Assembly (NCBI GenBank): GCA_963714995.1
Contig: CAVQQP010000014.1
Coordinates: forward strand, 1 to 54,391
Origin: Prado023 sp963714995
GTDB lineage: Bacteria; Actinomycetota; Actinomycetes; S36-B12; CAIYMF01
Length of the DNA: 54,391 bases
Reading direction: 5' to 3'
Positions within the stretch are counted from its first letter, which is position 1. Each line of letters begins with the position of its first letter. Positions 33,871-41,638 of this stretch are shown here, in pieces. The notes beneath the pieces are model-generated. The model worked only from the letters and a program-made list of their open reading frames with translations. It was not told where the DNA came from and did not search any database. The translations under genes were made by a program, and so were the position numbers.

Positions 33871-35988
33871 CTACCAGCCGAGCCAGCCCTCAGGGTCGAT
33901 GAACTTCCCGTCCTTCGTGACCTCGAAGTGCAGATGCGCTCCCGTCGAGTTCCCGGTGGAGCCGAGCCGGCCGATGCGGTCCCCGGTCGAGACCTTGCTG
34001 CCCACCGAGGTCCCGATGCTGGACAGGTGGTTGTAGGTGGTCTGGTACCCGTCGCCGTGGTCGATGATCACCTGGTTGCCGTAAGCACCCTCATACCCCG
34101 CGGACACCACCGTCCCGCTGGCTGCGGCCATGATGGGCGTGCCCGTCGATCCGGCGAAGTCCAGCCCGGTGTGGACCCCGGAGGACCAGTAGCCACCGGT
34201 CTGCCCGAACCGCGCGGTGAGCCGGTAGGAGCCCTTGGCGACCGGCCGTTGCCGGGTCTCGGCCAGGCTCGCCTTGTACACCTCGGCCTTCGCCTTGGAC
34301 TGGGCGTACTCGGCCTTGGTCTGCTGGGCGTCCGCCGCCCGCTGCTCGAGCGTCGCCTGCTCGTCGGCCAGGGCCAGCTCGGCGGACTCCAGGGTCGCCA
34401 GCGACTCCTCGCCGGCGGCGACGGCGGCGGCCAGACGATCGGCGGCCACCTGCTCGGCGAGCGCGGCAGCGGCCACCTCCACCTCACTGGGGGTGCCGGG
34501 CAGGAGGGCGTTCAGGCCCGTGGTCGCGGACTGCGCGGCGGCAGCCTGGTCGGCAGCCTGCGTGTGGGAGAGCGTGGCGGCCTCAAGATCGGCCAGTGCC
34601 GCTGCTGCTGCCGCCTTCGCCTCGGCGTGGGCCGCCTCGGCCTCCGCCACGGACTTCTTGGCCTTCGCCCGCTGCGCCTTGTCCTTCTCGAGCGCGGCCT
34701 TGTCCTCGGCGGCCCTGGCCTTGGCCTTGGCCACCTGGGCGGGGGTGGCTCCGCCCTTCGGCGGCTTGGGCGGCTTGGGGGGGTCGGGCTGGGAGGTGGC
34801 CTTCTCCTCCGACTGGGCCTGGCTGTCCGCCTCGTCGGCTGCCTGCTGGGTTCCGGAGGGCACGGTGGCCGCCTGCGGGGCGTAGGCGGTGGGCTGGGGG
34901 ACGACCTGCTCGGCCTCGGCGCGCGCCCCGTCGTCGCTGGTGCCGCGGCCGGCCTCGTCTGCCTCCCGTGCCCGCTGCTCCTCGGCCTCCTCGGGGGCTG
35001 GCTCCAGCGCCGACTCGAGGTTGTGGATCAGCTGGTCCACGGGGTCGGTCTGGTCCGAGGTCGACGTCGCCGATGCGGTGGCCGCCGCCGCGGCCACCGG
35101 GGCACCCACCATGCCGAAGGCGAGGGCCGCCAGGGCCCCGGCCTTGAGCAGGCTCGGCGAGGCCAGTCCCAGCCGGACCTCGTCCATGACCAGGAGGATC
35201 GGGAGCGTGGTGTGCGTCAGGAGCTTGAAGGGGATCTCCCCGGCCGCACCGTCGGCGAGCGTCCCCTGGATCGTGGTCCGCAGGCCGACCCGCGACAGGG
35301 ACACGTCCCCGAGGTCATCGATCACGAGGTCGTAGTCGTGCTGGCTGATCTGGTCGGAGACCACCCGCCACAGGTCCTTCACGGAGGCGGCGGTGATCCA
35401 CGTGACCGCGAGGCCCTGTTCGCGCGCACGCTCGACGGCAGCGTCGTAGAGCTCCTGCTCCCGGTTGATGACCAGGGTCTCGCGCGCATCCTCGGTGTGC
35501 GGGTTCTCACCGGCATCGCCGATGACGAGGATGTCCAACTGGGCGCCGGCAGTGTCCGCGACGGCGACCGCCGCCCAGGCCAGGAGCCCGGAGATGGGTC
35601 CGTCGCTGCGATCGACGATCGCCAGGATGTGCCGGAAGGGTGCCGGCTCGCCGTCGGCGAGGAACACCGCGAAGCCGGGGACCACCTCGTCACTGTGTCG
35701 CGCTGTCGCGACGAGGAGGTCGCTGAGGAGCTTCTCCGGGGCTGCGAAGTCCCGGCGGACCCCGACCCACGGCATGCCGCGCTGGGCGGCCGCCTGGAGC
35801 GCCTCCGAGATCGTCGGTTCCGCGGAGGCGGTGCTCTGGACCACGGCCTCGATCTCCAGGGGATCCGCGGTCCACGAGGCCAGCAGGACCGTCCCCGTGG
35901 CGTACCTCTGGGCAATGGTCAGCGGCGCGAGGCTGTTGGGGTGGGCATCAAGGACCACGAGCATCTGGGGCGTGCGCTGTCCGGTCAC
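33871..35988 (-). CDS. universal-stress-protein-like / coiled-coil / M23 peptidase fusion, membrane-spanning
   Basis: A 705-aa protein of unusual architecture. Residues 1-110 are an alpha/beta region beginning QMLVVLDAHPNS. Residues about 118-270 resemble a UspA fold (HILAIVDRSDGPISGLLAWAA, DYDLVIDDLG, LPILLVMD). A hydrophobic segment at about 280-304 should cross the membrane. Then come an acidic/Pro-rich spacer, an Ala/Lys/Glu coiled coil (about 416-576) like those in EnvC, PcsB or RipA-type proteins, and a C-terminal M23/LytM domain (587-705). All zinc ligands and catalytic residues are present: H606, D610, H654, H685 and H687 (HLHFE). The coiled coil and peptidase should lie outside the membrane, the Usp part inside. 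GTG 35988 follows AAGGGAG at good spacing. No signal peptide is present, as expected for an internal anchor. Confidence 0.8.
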   Translation of the reverse strand: MTGQRTPQMLVVLDAHPNSLAPLTIAQRYATGTVLLASWTADPLEIEAVVQSTASAEPTISEALQAAAQRGMPWVGVRRDFAAPEKLLSDLLVATARHSDEVVPGFAVFLADGEPAPFRHILAIVDRSDGPISGLLAWAAVAVADTAGAQLDILVIGDAGENPHTEDARETLVINREQELYDAAVERAREQGLAVTWITAASVKDLWRVVSDQISQHDYDLVIDDLGDVSLSRVGLRTTIQGTLADGAAGEIPFKLLTHTTLPILLVMDEVRLGLASPSLLKAGALAALAFGMVGAPVAAAAATASATSTSDQTDPVDQLIHNLESALEPAPEEAEEQRAREADEAGRGTSDDGARAEAEQVVPQPTAYAPQAATVPSGTQQAADEADSQAQSEEKATSQPDPPKPPKPPKGGATPAQVAKAKARAAEDKAALEKDKAQRAKAKKSVAEAEAAHAEAKAAAAAALADLEAATLSHTQAADQAAAAQSATTGLNALLPGTPSEVEVAAAALAEQVAADRLAAAVAAGEESLATLESAELALADEQATLEQRAADAQQTKAEYAQSKAKAEVYKASLAETRQRPVAKGSYRLTARFGQTGGYWSSGVHTGLDFAGSTGTPIMAAASGTVVSAGYEGAYGNQVIIDHGDGYQTTYNHLSSIGTSVGSKVSTGDRIGRLGSTGNSTGAHLHFEVTKDGKFIDPEGWLGW

Positions 35989-36087
35989 CACCACTCCCTT
36001 CGGGCCAGAACGTGCACCAGTGTGCCGCACGAAGGACCTCGACGCTGGGCATGATCAGTTCCGAGCCGCCGCGGCGCGCGGAGCCGG

Positions 36088-37947
36088 TCAGTCAAGACCC
36101 TCCAACCAGCCGACGGCGCGACGGCCCTCGCGACGCAGCGATTCGATCCGGGCACCGGCCAGGACCAGCAGGGTCCCGGCGATCGCCAGGCCCACCCAGC
36201 GGGGCAGGTTCGACAGCCCGCTCCACACCTGGGCGAGGGCCGCGATGGCCAGGGCGAGGGAGGCGGGCAGGAGCAGTCCGCCCATGTGCAGCCGCGCTCC
36301 GATGACCATGGCGATCACGGACGCCACGAGAACCGCCGCGAGTCTGGCCAGGTGCCACGTCGTGCTGAGGTCGCTGGCATCGAGGGCCCATGGGGCGACC
36401 CATGTGGCGACCGCCGAGGGGATCAGCGCCATCGAGACGGCAGGGCCGAGCCACTGCAGGGATGGCGTCGGGCCGCGGCGCCGCCACAGGAGGCCCGCCA
36501 GCAGCAGGAGGGCGGCGAAGACCAGGGTGTGGGCCTCGATGGGGTCGGGCCATGTCGTCGGCGAGAGCAGCGCGGCCGCGGCACCGAGGAGGGCACCGAT
36601 CCACCCCGCTGCCGGGATCCACCACGCGACCACGAACGCCATCACGCCGACCAGGAGGGCCAGCAGGGACAGCTGGCTGGCCACGAGGTCGCCATCGAGC
36701 ATGTCCGCTCTCGCGTCCAGCCGGGTGGCCGCCCAGGGGATCCACACCGCACACGCCCCGACCACAGCGACCGCCCGATCGGGCCGAAGGACCCAGATCA
36801 CCATCCCGACGGTGAGCCCGGCCACGGCCACGACGGCGGCAAGCCAGACCGGCTGCGGCTCTTCCGGCAGGGCCAGCAGGAGCGCCACGGTGATCCCGGA
36901 CAGCGCTGCGGCGGCGACCTGCACGGTGCGCCCGCGGTCGCGGTAGCGGTCGAGTGCGGCCCAGATGCCGACGGCCAGCGCCGAGGCGGCCGTGGTGACC
37001 AGCGCACCCGGCAGGGCGTCGCGCTCCATCGCCGCCGAGGCAGTCGTGGCCGCGCTCAGGAGCAGGCCGAATGCGCCCACGGTCCTGAGCTCGACCTCCG
37101 GGAATCGCCCCGGGCGGGGATGCTCCGAGGCCGCCAGCATCGCGATGCTGGCCAGCGCGGGTACCGTGATCGCTGCCGCGGTCCAGGCCGCGGAGTCCGT
37201 CGCGGCGGCGACCGCGGCCACCACGCAGGCGGCTGCGACCATCAGTGCGGCCCAGCCCAGCCAGCTCCAGGCGCGGAGCCCGAACCGACGGTGCAGCAGG
37301 AGCATGGCCGCGCCCAGTCCTGTGAACGCGACAGCCGGGTACAAGGTCGGGTCGGTGACCCACCGCTCCGGGAGCAGCCCGAGCATGGGGGCAGCCATGA
37401 GGTCGACCGCCGCCAGCCCGGCGGCGACGACGGCGAGAGCCTCAGCCGTGCCCTCCAGGCGCCTGCGCAGCCGGATGGCCAGCGCGCCCACGCCGGCTGT
37501 CGCGCCGAGCATCAACGCGACCTGCCCGAACGCGCCGAGGCGGTCCCAGACCACGGCGGCGAAGACCGCCCCCGCGATGACCAGGAGCAGGGCGCCGATG
37601 CCCAGGAGGAGCGTCTGCGCGCTCGGGGCGCCCCGAGGCGCGGGTGCCGGCAGTGCCACGTGGCCCGGGGGCGGGATGGTCCCGGGTGGGACCAACCCGC
37701 TCGGGCCCGTCCCGGGTGCGACCACGCCAGGCGGACTCCAGATCGCGTAGGCGCGCTGGACCTCCGGCGCCGGCTCCGGGTCACCGGCAGCGACTCGATC
37801 GGCAAGCCAGGCGGACCTGGCCGCCAGGGAGTCGGCCTCGGCGATGTAGCCGGCGTAGGCCCGGTGCCCGCACTGGCAGGTGACCATCCCGGCCTCGTCG
37901 TGCGCAGTGGGGTCGAGGTCTGCGGTTGCGCATCGCGGGCATCTCAT
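36088..37947 (-). CDS. zinc-ribbon polytopic membrane protein, function unknown
   Basis: This 619-aa protein starts with a zinc ribbon (CPRC ... CQCG, residues 3-6 and about 24-27), then a soluble linker containing a short helical segment and a Pro/Gly-rich stretch (about 75-105). From about 110 on there are roughly 14-16 transmembrane helices made mostly of Ala, Leu and Val. ATG 37947 has a GGGAG site. I do not recognise a characterised family; similar actinobacterial proteins are annotated as hypothetical membrane proteins. It lies 99 bases upstream of the Usp-M23 gene on the same strand, so a shared transcript is possible. Transport and scaffold roles are both conceivable, and the sequence does not choose between them. 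Confidence 0.7.
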   Translation of the reverse strand: MRCPRCATADLDPTAHDEAGMVTCQCGHRAYAGYIAEADSLAARSAWLADRVAAGDPEPAPEVQRAYAIWSPPGVVAPGTGPSGLVPPGTIPPPGHVALPAPAPRGAPSAQTLLLGIGALLLVIAGAVFAAVVWDRLGAFGQVALMLGATAGVGALAIRLRRRLEGTAEALAVVAAGLAAVDLMAAPMLGLLPERWVTDPTLYPAVAFTGLGAAMLLLHRRFGLRAWSWLGWAALMVAAACVVAAVAAATDSAAWTAAAITVPALASIAMLAASEHPRPGRFPEVELRTVGAFGLLLSAATTASAAMERDALPGALVTTAASALAVGIWAALDRYRDRGRTVQVAAAALSGITVALLLALPEEPQPVWLAAVVAVAGLTVGMVIWVLRPDRAVAVVGACAVWIPWAATRLDARADMLDGDLVASQLSLLALLVGVMAFVVAWWIPAAGWIGALLGAAAALLSPTTWPDPIEAHTLVFAALLLLAGLLWRRRGPTPSLQWLGPAVSMALIPSAVATWVAPWALDASDLSTTWHLARLAAVLVASVIAMVIGARLHMGGLLLPASLALAIAALAQVWSGLSNLPRWVGLAIAGTLLVLAGARIESLRREGRRAVGWLEGLD

Positions 37948-38239
37948 GGCCAGCACTCCCTCTCCGGGCAATCCCGCTGCTTCCGGGACATTTCTCACGG
38001 TACTCCGCCGCCGAGCCGCAGGGGCCGCACAGCGGGGGTCTCGGGTCGCACGGCGCGGGCGGCGCGAGCGGCGCGGACGACGCGGACGGTGGCCCCGTCG
38101 GGTTGGTTCCTCGGTCCCTCGGCGGCCTGACGTTCGGCCATGGTCACCCGGCGGTGCCCTCGCCAGCCCGGGTGGCGGTGTCAGGATGAGCCGTCGATGG
38201 GGTGCCGAGGCCATCGATCCGGCTTCCGAGGAGGTGCGC

Positions 38240-38773
38240 ATGGCGGGCGCGAACGAGTCCGGGGTGGTCATCGAGGTCCCGGAGGCGGAGCCGCTGGTTG
38301 CCGGCTGGCGGGAGCGGCACGACCCCACGCAGGCACAGGGCGTGCCCGCGCACATCACCCTGCTGTACCCGTTCATGTCGCCCGAGGTTCTTGAGCGCGA
38401 ATCCCTGGATGGACTCCGCGACCTGGCGACACACACGCCAGCCTTCGACTTCGACCTCGTAGCCGTGGACGAGTTCCCGGGCGTCCTGTGGCTGCGTCCA
38501 GAGCCGTCAGCGACGTTCGTCGAGCTCATGCGCCGGGTGTGGGCGGCGTATCCCCGGTTCCCGGCATACGGCGGCCGGTATCCCGACCCGGTGCCGCACC
38601 TCACCGTGGCCGTCGTGGATCCGGGGCGGCAGGCGGCCATGCGTCGTGGGCTCGAGGCCGAGCTGACCGGTCGGCTTCCCCTCACGTGCACTGCCAAGGC
38701 CCTGACCGTCATCGGCAGCGACGCCCATGGTCGATGGACCCCGCGTCTGCGGCTCGAGTTGGGTGGCCCGTAG
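38240..38773 (+). CDS. 2H phosphoesterase / 2'-5' RNA ligase-like protein
   Basis: A 177-aa protein with the two H-x-T motifs of the 2H superfamily: HITLLYPF near 36 and HLTVAVVD near 126. The superfamily includes LigT RNA ligases, cyclic phosphodiesterases and 2'-5' oligonucleotide-cleaving enzymes. The substrate is not evident. The ATG at 38240 is chosen for its excellent site (GAGGAGG, six bases upstream); an earlier in-frame ATG at 38186 has only AGG. Downstream is a short tandem repeat and then the 3' end of the convergent HNH gene. Confidence 0.8.
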   Translation: MAGANESGVVIEVPEAEPLVAGWRERHDPTQAQGVPAHITLLYPFMSPEVLERESLDGLRDLATHTPAFDFDLVAVDEFPGVLWLRPEPSATFVELMRRVWAAYPRFPAYGGRYPDPVPHLTVAVVDPGRQAAMRRGLEAELTGRLPLTCTAKALTVIGSDAHGRWTPRLRLELGGP

Positions 38774-38807
38774 GCGCTGGCCGGTGCGCTCGGGCGGCGG
38801 GCGCTGG

Positions 38808-38853
38808 CCGTGGGCGGGGGTCCGTGGGCGGGTGGTCCGTGGGCGGGTGGTCC
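38808..38853. repeat. 15-bp G-rich tandem repeat, about three copies
   Basis: CCGTGGGCGGGTGGT occurs twice in direct succession (38822-38836, 38837-38851), preceded by a 14-base variant with a GGGGG run (38808-38821). It lies between the convergent 2H phosphoesterase and HNH genes. Its G-runs could form quadruplex-type structures or pause transcription, but that is inference. Confidence 0.85.
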
Positions 38854-38855
38854 CT

Positions 38856-40593
38856 TCAGCTGTCGCCCGGGCCGAGCGGTGGTTCCGGGCGATCGATGAT
38901 CGTGAACCCGGCAGGCGTGTGCCATCGCCAACCCGAGGCGGATCCGTGGGGGTCAGTGCTGCTCGGGTGACTGCTCGGGTGGCTTCTCGGGTCAGCGTTC
39001 GATTCGACAGTCGGGTCCAGGTCCCATGGCATGTGGGTCTTGAGATTGTGGTGTCGTCTGCAGAGCGGCCCGAGATTGGCCGCGGTCGTGGCACCGTGGG
39101 GCCACGGCACCGCGTGGTCGAGGTCGCAACGGGTGGCCGGCTGTCGACAGCCCGGGAACCGGCAGTGCGGCTCGCGGGCGCGCACCAGGCGTGCCAGGGA
39201 GGCGCTGGGCACATAGGACTGAGTCCCGGTGGCCGTCACCACTCCAGCGGCATTGGTGATCCACGCACGCCAGCGTCCGTCAGCGGCAAGCTCGCGGGCG
39301 ACCTCGGCAGGGATGGGTCCCACGCCGGGAACCTCGGCGGGGTCCTCGGCCAGCCCGAGCAGGGCGTCCAGGGTGACGATGACCTGGATCTCGGCGTGCG
39401 GGACGCCGGATGCGGAGCCGGCGAGGCCGGGTGCGGAATCGGGCACTCCGGATGCAGCATCGGGGACTCCGGATGCAGCGGGCCGTGGAGCGCCGTCGTG
39501 GCCGGGGGAGCCAGGGACGGCAGCACCACGGCCCGGAGCACCAGCGGGGGGTTCAGGCGTGATGGTCGCGGGCTGCGGGGTACCCACGAGCAGGTCGGTG
39601 AGGATGTCGGCGCGGAGTTGGTCGCGGGTGCGCGGCTCGTGGCTGCCGTCGGCGGCAGCATCGGCCTGCACACCCGCCGCGATGGCGGTGAGGCGGCGGT
39701 GGATCCGGTGGGCGTCGACGTCGGCAAGCTCGGCGATGAGGGTGGACATGCCGTTGCTGCCCGGATGGATGATGACGCGTCGCGTGGAGAATGCGCGGAC
39801 CCGGCTCTCCTGCACGGTCTCGGGGCAGATCCGTAGGCGGGCAGCCCGCGCCAACCGGTTGATCTCGGCGGAGTGGTAGGGGCGCCGCCCGGTCGTCAGT
39901 CGGTGGTGGACCCGCTGGGCGACCTCGTCGATGACCCTGCCCGCATCGACCTCCTCGAGATCGCTGAGGTGCTCGAGGACCAGGCGCCCGGCCCACGCGG
40001 AGATGGCACCCGATTCGACGAGCAGGACCGAGTCTCGGGTGAGCGGTGAGTGCCCGAGCAGCGGCGATCCGGTTGCCCATCGCGGGGATCGAGGTGCGCA
40101 GCGCGTGGGCGAGCTCCTCGCGGGCAGGGTCGTGGATCCGTTGCCGCCCGTCGCCGACGTCGAACTCGACGGGATGGGAACCGGCCGCAGTGGCCAATGC
40201 AGCGGCACAACGTGCGGCCACCCATGACGCGCACGCCTCCCATGCGGCCGCGGTCACCACTTGGCAGGCGCACGGCCACCCGTCCTGGTGGCCGGGCGTT
40301 GGCCAGCCCGGACCCATCCGGTCGTCGAGGTGCGGGACCGAGCAGGGCCCACCGAGGGTCACGTCAGCCAGGGCCGTGGCCAGGTGGGGGCCGGGTGCCA
40401 GCCAGAGAAGGCGGCGCACGTCGTCGTGCAGGGTCGCCGCCCACCAGGATTCCTCGGTCCAGGCCGGGCGCTCCTCGCGCCACCAGGCGTGCAGCAACGC
40501 TGCGAGGCGGGCCTCATGCGCGGCGTCGGGCGGCTCCGCGACCGCATGCGGCATGCAGCCGCCCGCTGGCGGCGCTGTCTGAGGGACTCCCAT
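38856..40593 (-). pseudogene. HNH endonuclease with DUF222 (13E12-type), frameshifted
   Basis: Two minus-strand frames together make one DUF222-HNH protein. The first runs from ATG 40593 (site GGGGG) through LAALLHAWWREERPAW to NRIAAARALTAH. The second continues PLTRDSVLLVESGAISAWAGR, through an Ala/Pro/Gly-rich linker with GVPDAASGVPDSAPG repeats, to the HNH motif DLDHAVPWPHG...NLGPLCRRHHNLKTH. The break lies near 40036-40060. It is what loss of 11 bp between two CCGCTCAC direct repeats would give. Restoring 11 bp gives a 582-aa protein with LTAHLPLTRDSV across the join. These proteins are dispersed, often LexA-controlled and of unclear role. The HNH residues themselves are intact. Confidence 0.8.
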
Positions 40594-40645
40594 CGCTACC
40601 CCCGTTCTCGGTGCCACTCAAGACTGGTGGAACGTGACACTGGCT

Positions 40646-40688
40646 CGAACATCTGTTCGAATCCTACCACATCGGCGGGCGCCGGCAA
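40646..40688 (-). promoter_or_regulatory. SOS (LexA) box overlapping the HNH promoter
   Basis: CGAACATCTGTTCG at 40646-40659 is a perfect CGAAC-N4-GTTCG match to the Gram-positive/actinobacterial LexA box. On the minus strand it is directly preceded by a promoter: -35 TTGCCG (40688-40683), a 16-base spacer and -10 TAGGAT (40666-40661). The box covers the expected start of transcription, about 55 bases before the HNH ATG, so LexA would repress and DNA damage would induce the gene. Confidence 0.8.
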
Positions 40689-41077
40689 CGAGACCCGAGC
40701 CAGGTTGTGGACCGTCGACGCCCGCCGGGCGACGCCCATCACCGGCACACCCGAGACGCGCACCGCGACGGCCGATCCGGTACTCGGGGTCAGCCGACGC
40801 TCCCGGCATGCAAGCGCCCCCCGGTAGTCGTGGTGGACCGCCGAGGGGCTGACCCGGCCGGCCGCTAGATGGGCGGCCTGGCAGGGCTGACCCCATCATC
40901 CCCCAACGAGGGGCACCAGCGTCCACCGGACAGGTGGAGGAGTCCGAATTGGCAGCGGGGTCTGCCTGGACGTCCACCAGCACGCAGGGGGCATACCGAT
41001 AGCGGGGGGGCATTTCACCCTGAAGCGGGCATCGTGGACAATGTTCGGCATAGCGACCAGACGGTCGCGTCGGGTCG

Positions 41078-41093
41078 CGATCACCGGTGATCG
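41078..41093. promoter_or_regulatory. 16-bp perfect palindrome upstream of DUF7144 gene
   Basis: CGATCACCGGTGATCG is a perfect 16-bp palindrome about 50 bases upstream of the ATG at 41142. Its size and symmetry fit a dimeric repressor or activator site. No regulator is encoded next to it, so the binding protein is unknown. Confidence 0.5.
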
Positions 41094-41141
41094 AGCGGTT
41101 CCTGAGCGCCGGCACCCGACAGGGAAGAGAGGAAGCACACG

Positions 41142-41558
41142 ATGAGCAACAAGGTGGGCAACACCGAGGCAGCGCCCAGCGAGGCTGCCGCAGGCCTGAC
41201 CGTGTTCGCCGCGGTCATGATGATGATGATCGGGGCGTTCCAGGTCATCCAGGGCATCATCGCCCTGGCCAACGACACGTTCTACGTCGTCGGTGCGGAG
41301 TACGTGTTCCAGTTCGATGTCACCACCTGGGGATGGATCCACCTTCTCCTCGGTGCGCTCGTCGCCGTCGCGGGCTACTTCGTCCTCCAGGCCAAGGTCT
41401 GGGCGCGCACGGTGGGCGTCATCGTCGCGGTGATCAGCGCACTGTTCAACTTCGCGTGGCTCCCGTACTACCCGGTGTGGAGCATCCTCATCATCGCGCT
41501 GAACGTGTTCGTCATCTGGGCCCTGACGGTCCGCGGGCGCGACGTCACGCGCGTCTGA
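41142..41558 (+). CDS. DUF7144-family membrane protein
   Basis: A 138-aa protein with four transmembrane helices (about 18-42, 60-82, 88-106 and 110-130). Its patterns GAFQVIQGIIALANDTFYVVG, TTWGWIHLLLGALVAVAGYFVL and FAWLPYYPVWSILIIALNVFVIWAL match small actinobacterial membrane proteins now grouped as DUF7144, whose function is unknown. Start ATG 41142 follows GAGAGGAAG at eight bases. A hairpin terminator follows the gene, so it is probably a single-gene transcript. Confidence 0.8.
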   Translation: MSNKVGNTEAAPSEAAAGLTVFAAVMMMMIGAFQVIQGIIALANDTFYVVGAEYVFQFDVTTWGWIHLLLGALVAVAGYFVLQAKVWARTVGVIVAVISALFNFAWLPYYPVWSILIIALNVFVIWALTVRGRDVTRV

Positions 41559-41577
41559 GCACGCGGGAAGCACGAGC

Positions 41578-41609
41578 GAGGGGTCGGCGGCCTTGGTCGC
41601 CGGCCCCTC
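41578..41609 (+). terminator. hairpin terminator after DUF7144 gene
   Basis: GAGGGGTCGGCG (41578-41589) pairs with CGCCGGCCCCTC (41598-41609): 12 pairs with one G-T wobble, around an eight-base loop. No T-run follows, as is usual for high-GC actinomycetes. A second, smaller hairpin (CGGGGGATTCCCCG, about 41619-41632) lies just before the stop of the convergent TPR gene, so the pair may act in both directions. Confidence 0.6.
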
Positions 41610-41638
41610 CTGCGTGACCCGGGGGATTCCCCGTGGCG

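Larger units (their letters stand above)
40594..41141. other. 548-bp intergenic region with SOS promoter and a palindrome
   Basis: A divergent intergenic region with no gene I can support. Its left end carries the LexA-box promoter of the HNH gene (40646-40688). Its right end carries a perfect 16-bp palindrome (41078-41093) and the leader of the DUF7144 gene with GAGAGGAAG. The middle (about 40700-41070) shows no coding signal, repeat or RNA gene that I can recognise. Confidence 0.6.

Noticed and set aside
33352..36054. 900-codon open frame opposite the DUF3592 and Usp-M23 genes
   Set aside because: Leu/Gly/Arg-rich shadow of the Ala-rich coiled coil, without start signal or homology.
38856..40593. 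HNH gene as part of a mobile intron or transposon
   Set aside because: No inverted or direct terminal repeats, intron structure or transposase were found; DUF222-HNH genes are dispersed without these.
40700..41070. RNA gene or small ORF in the 548-bp gap
   Set aside because: No tRNA-like fold, no ribosome site with plausible protein, and no long hairpin recognised.
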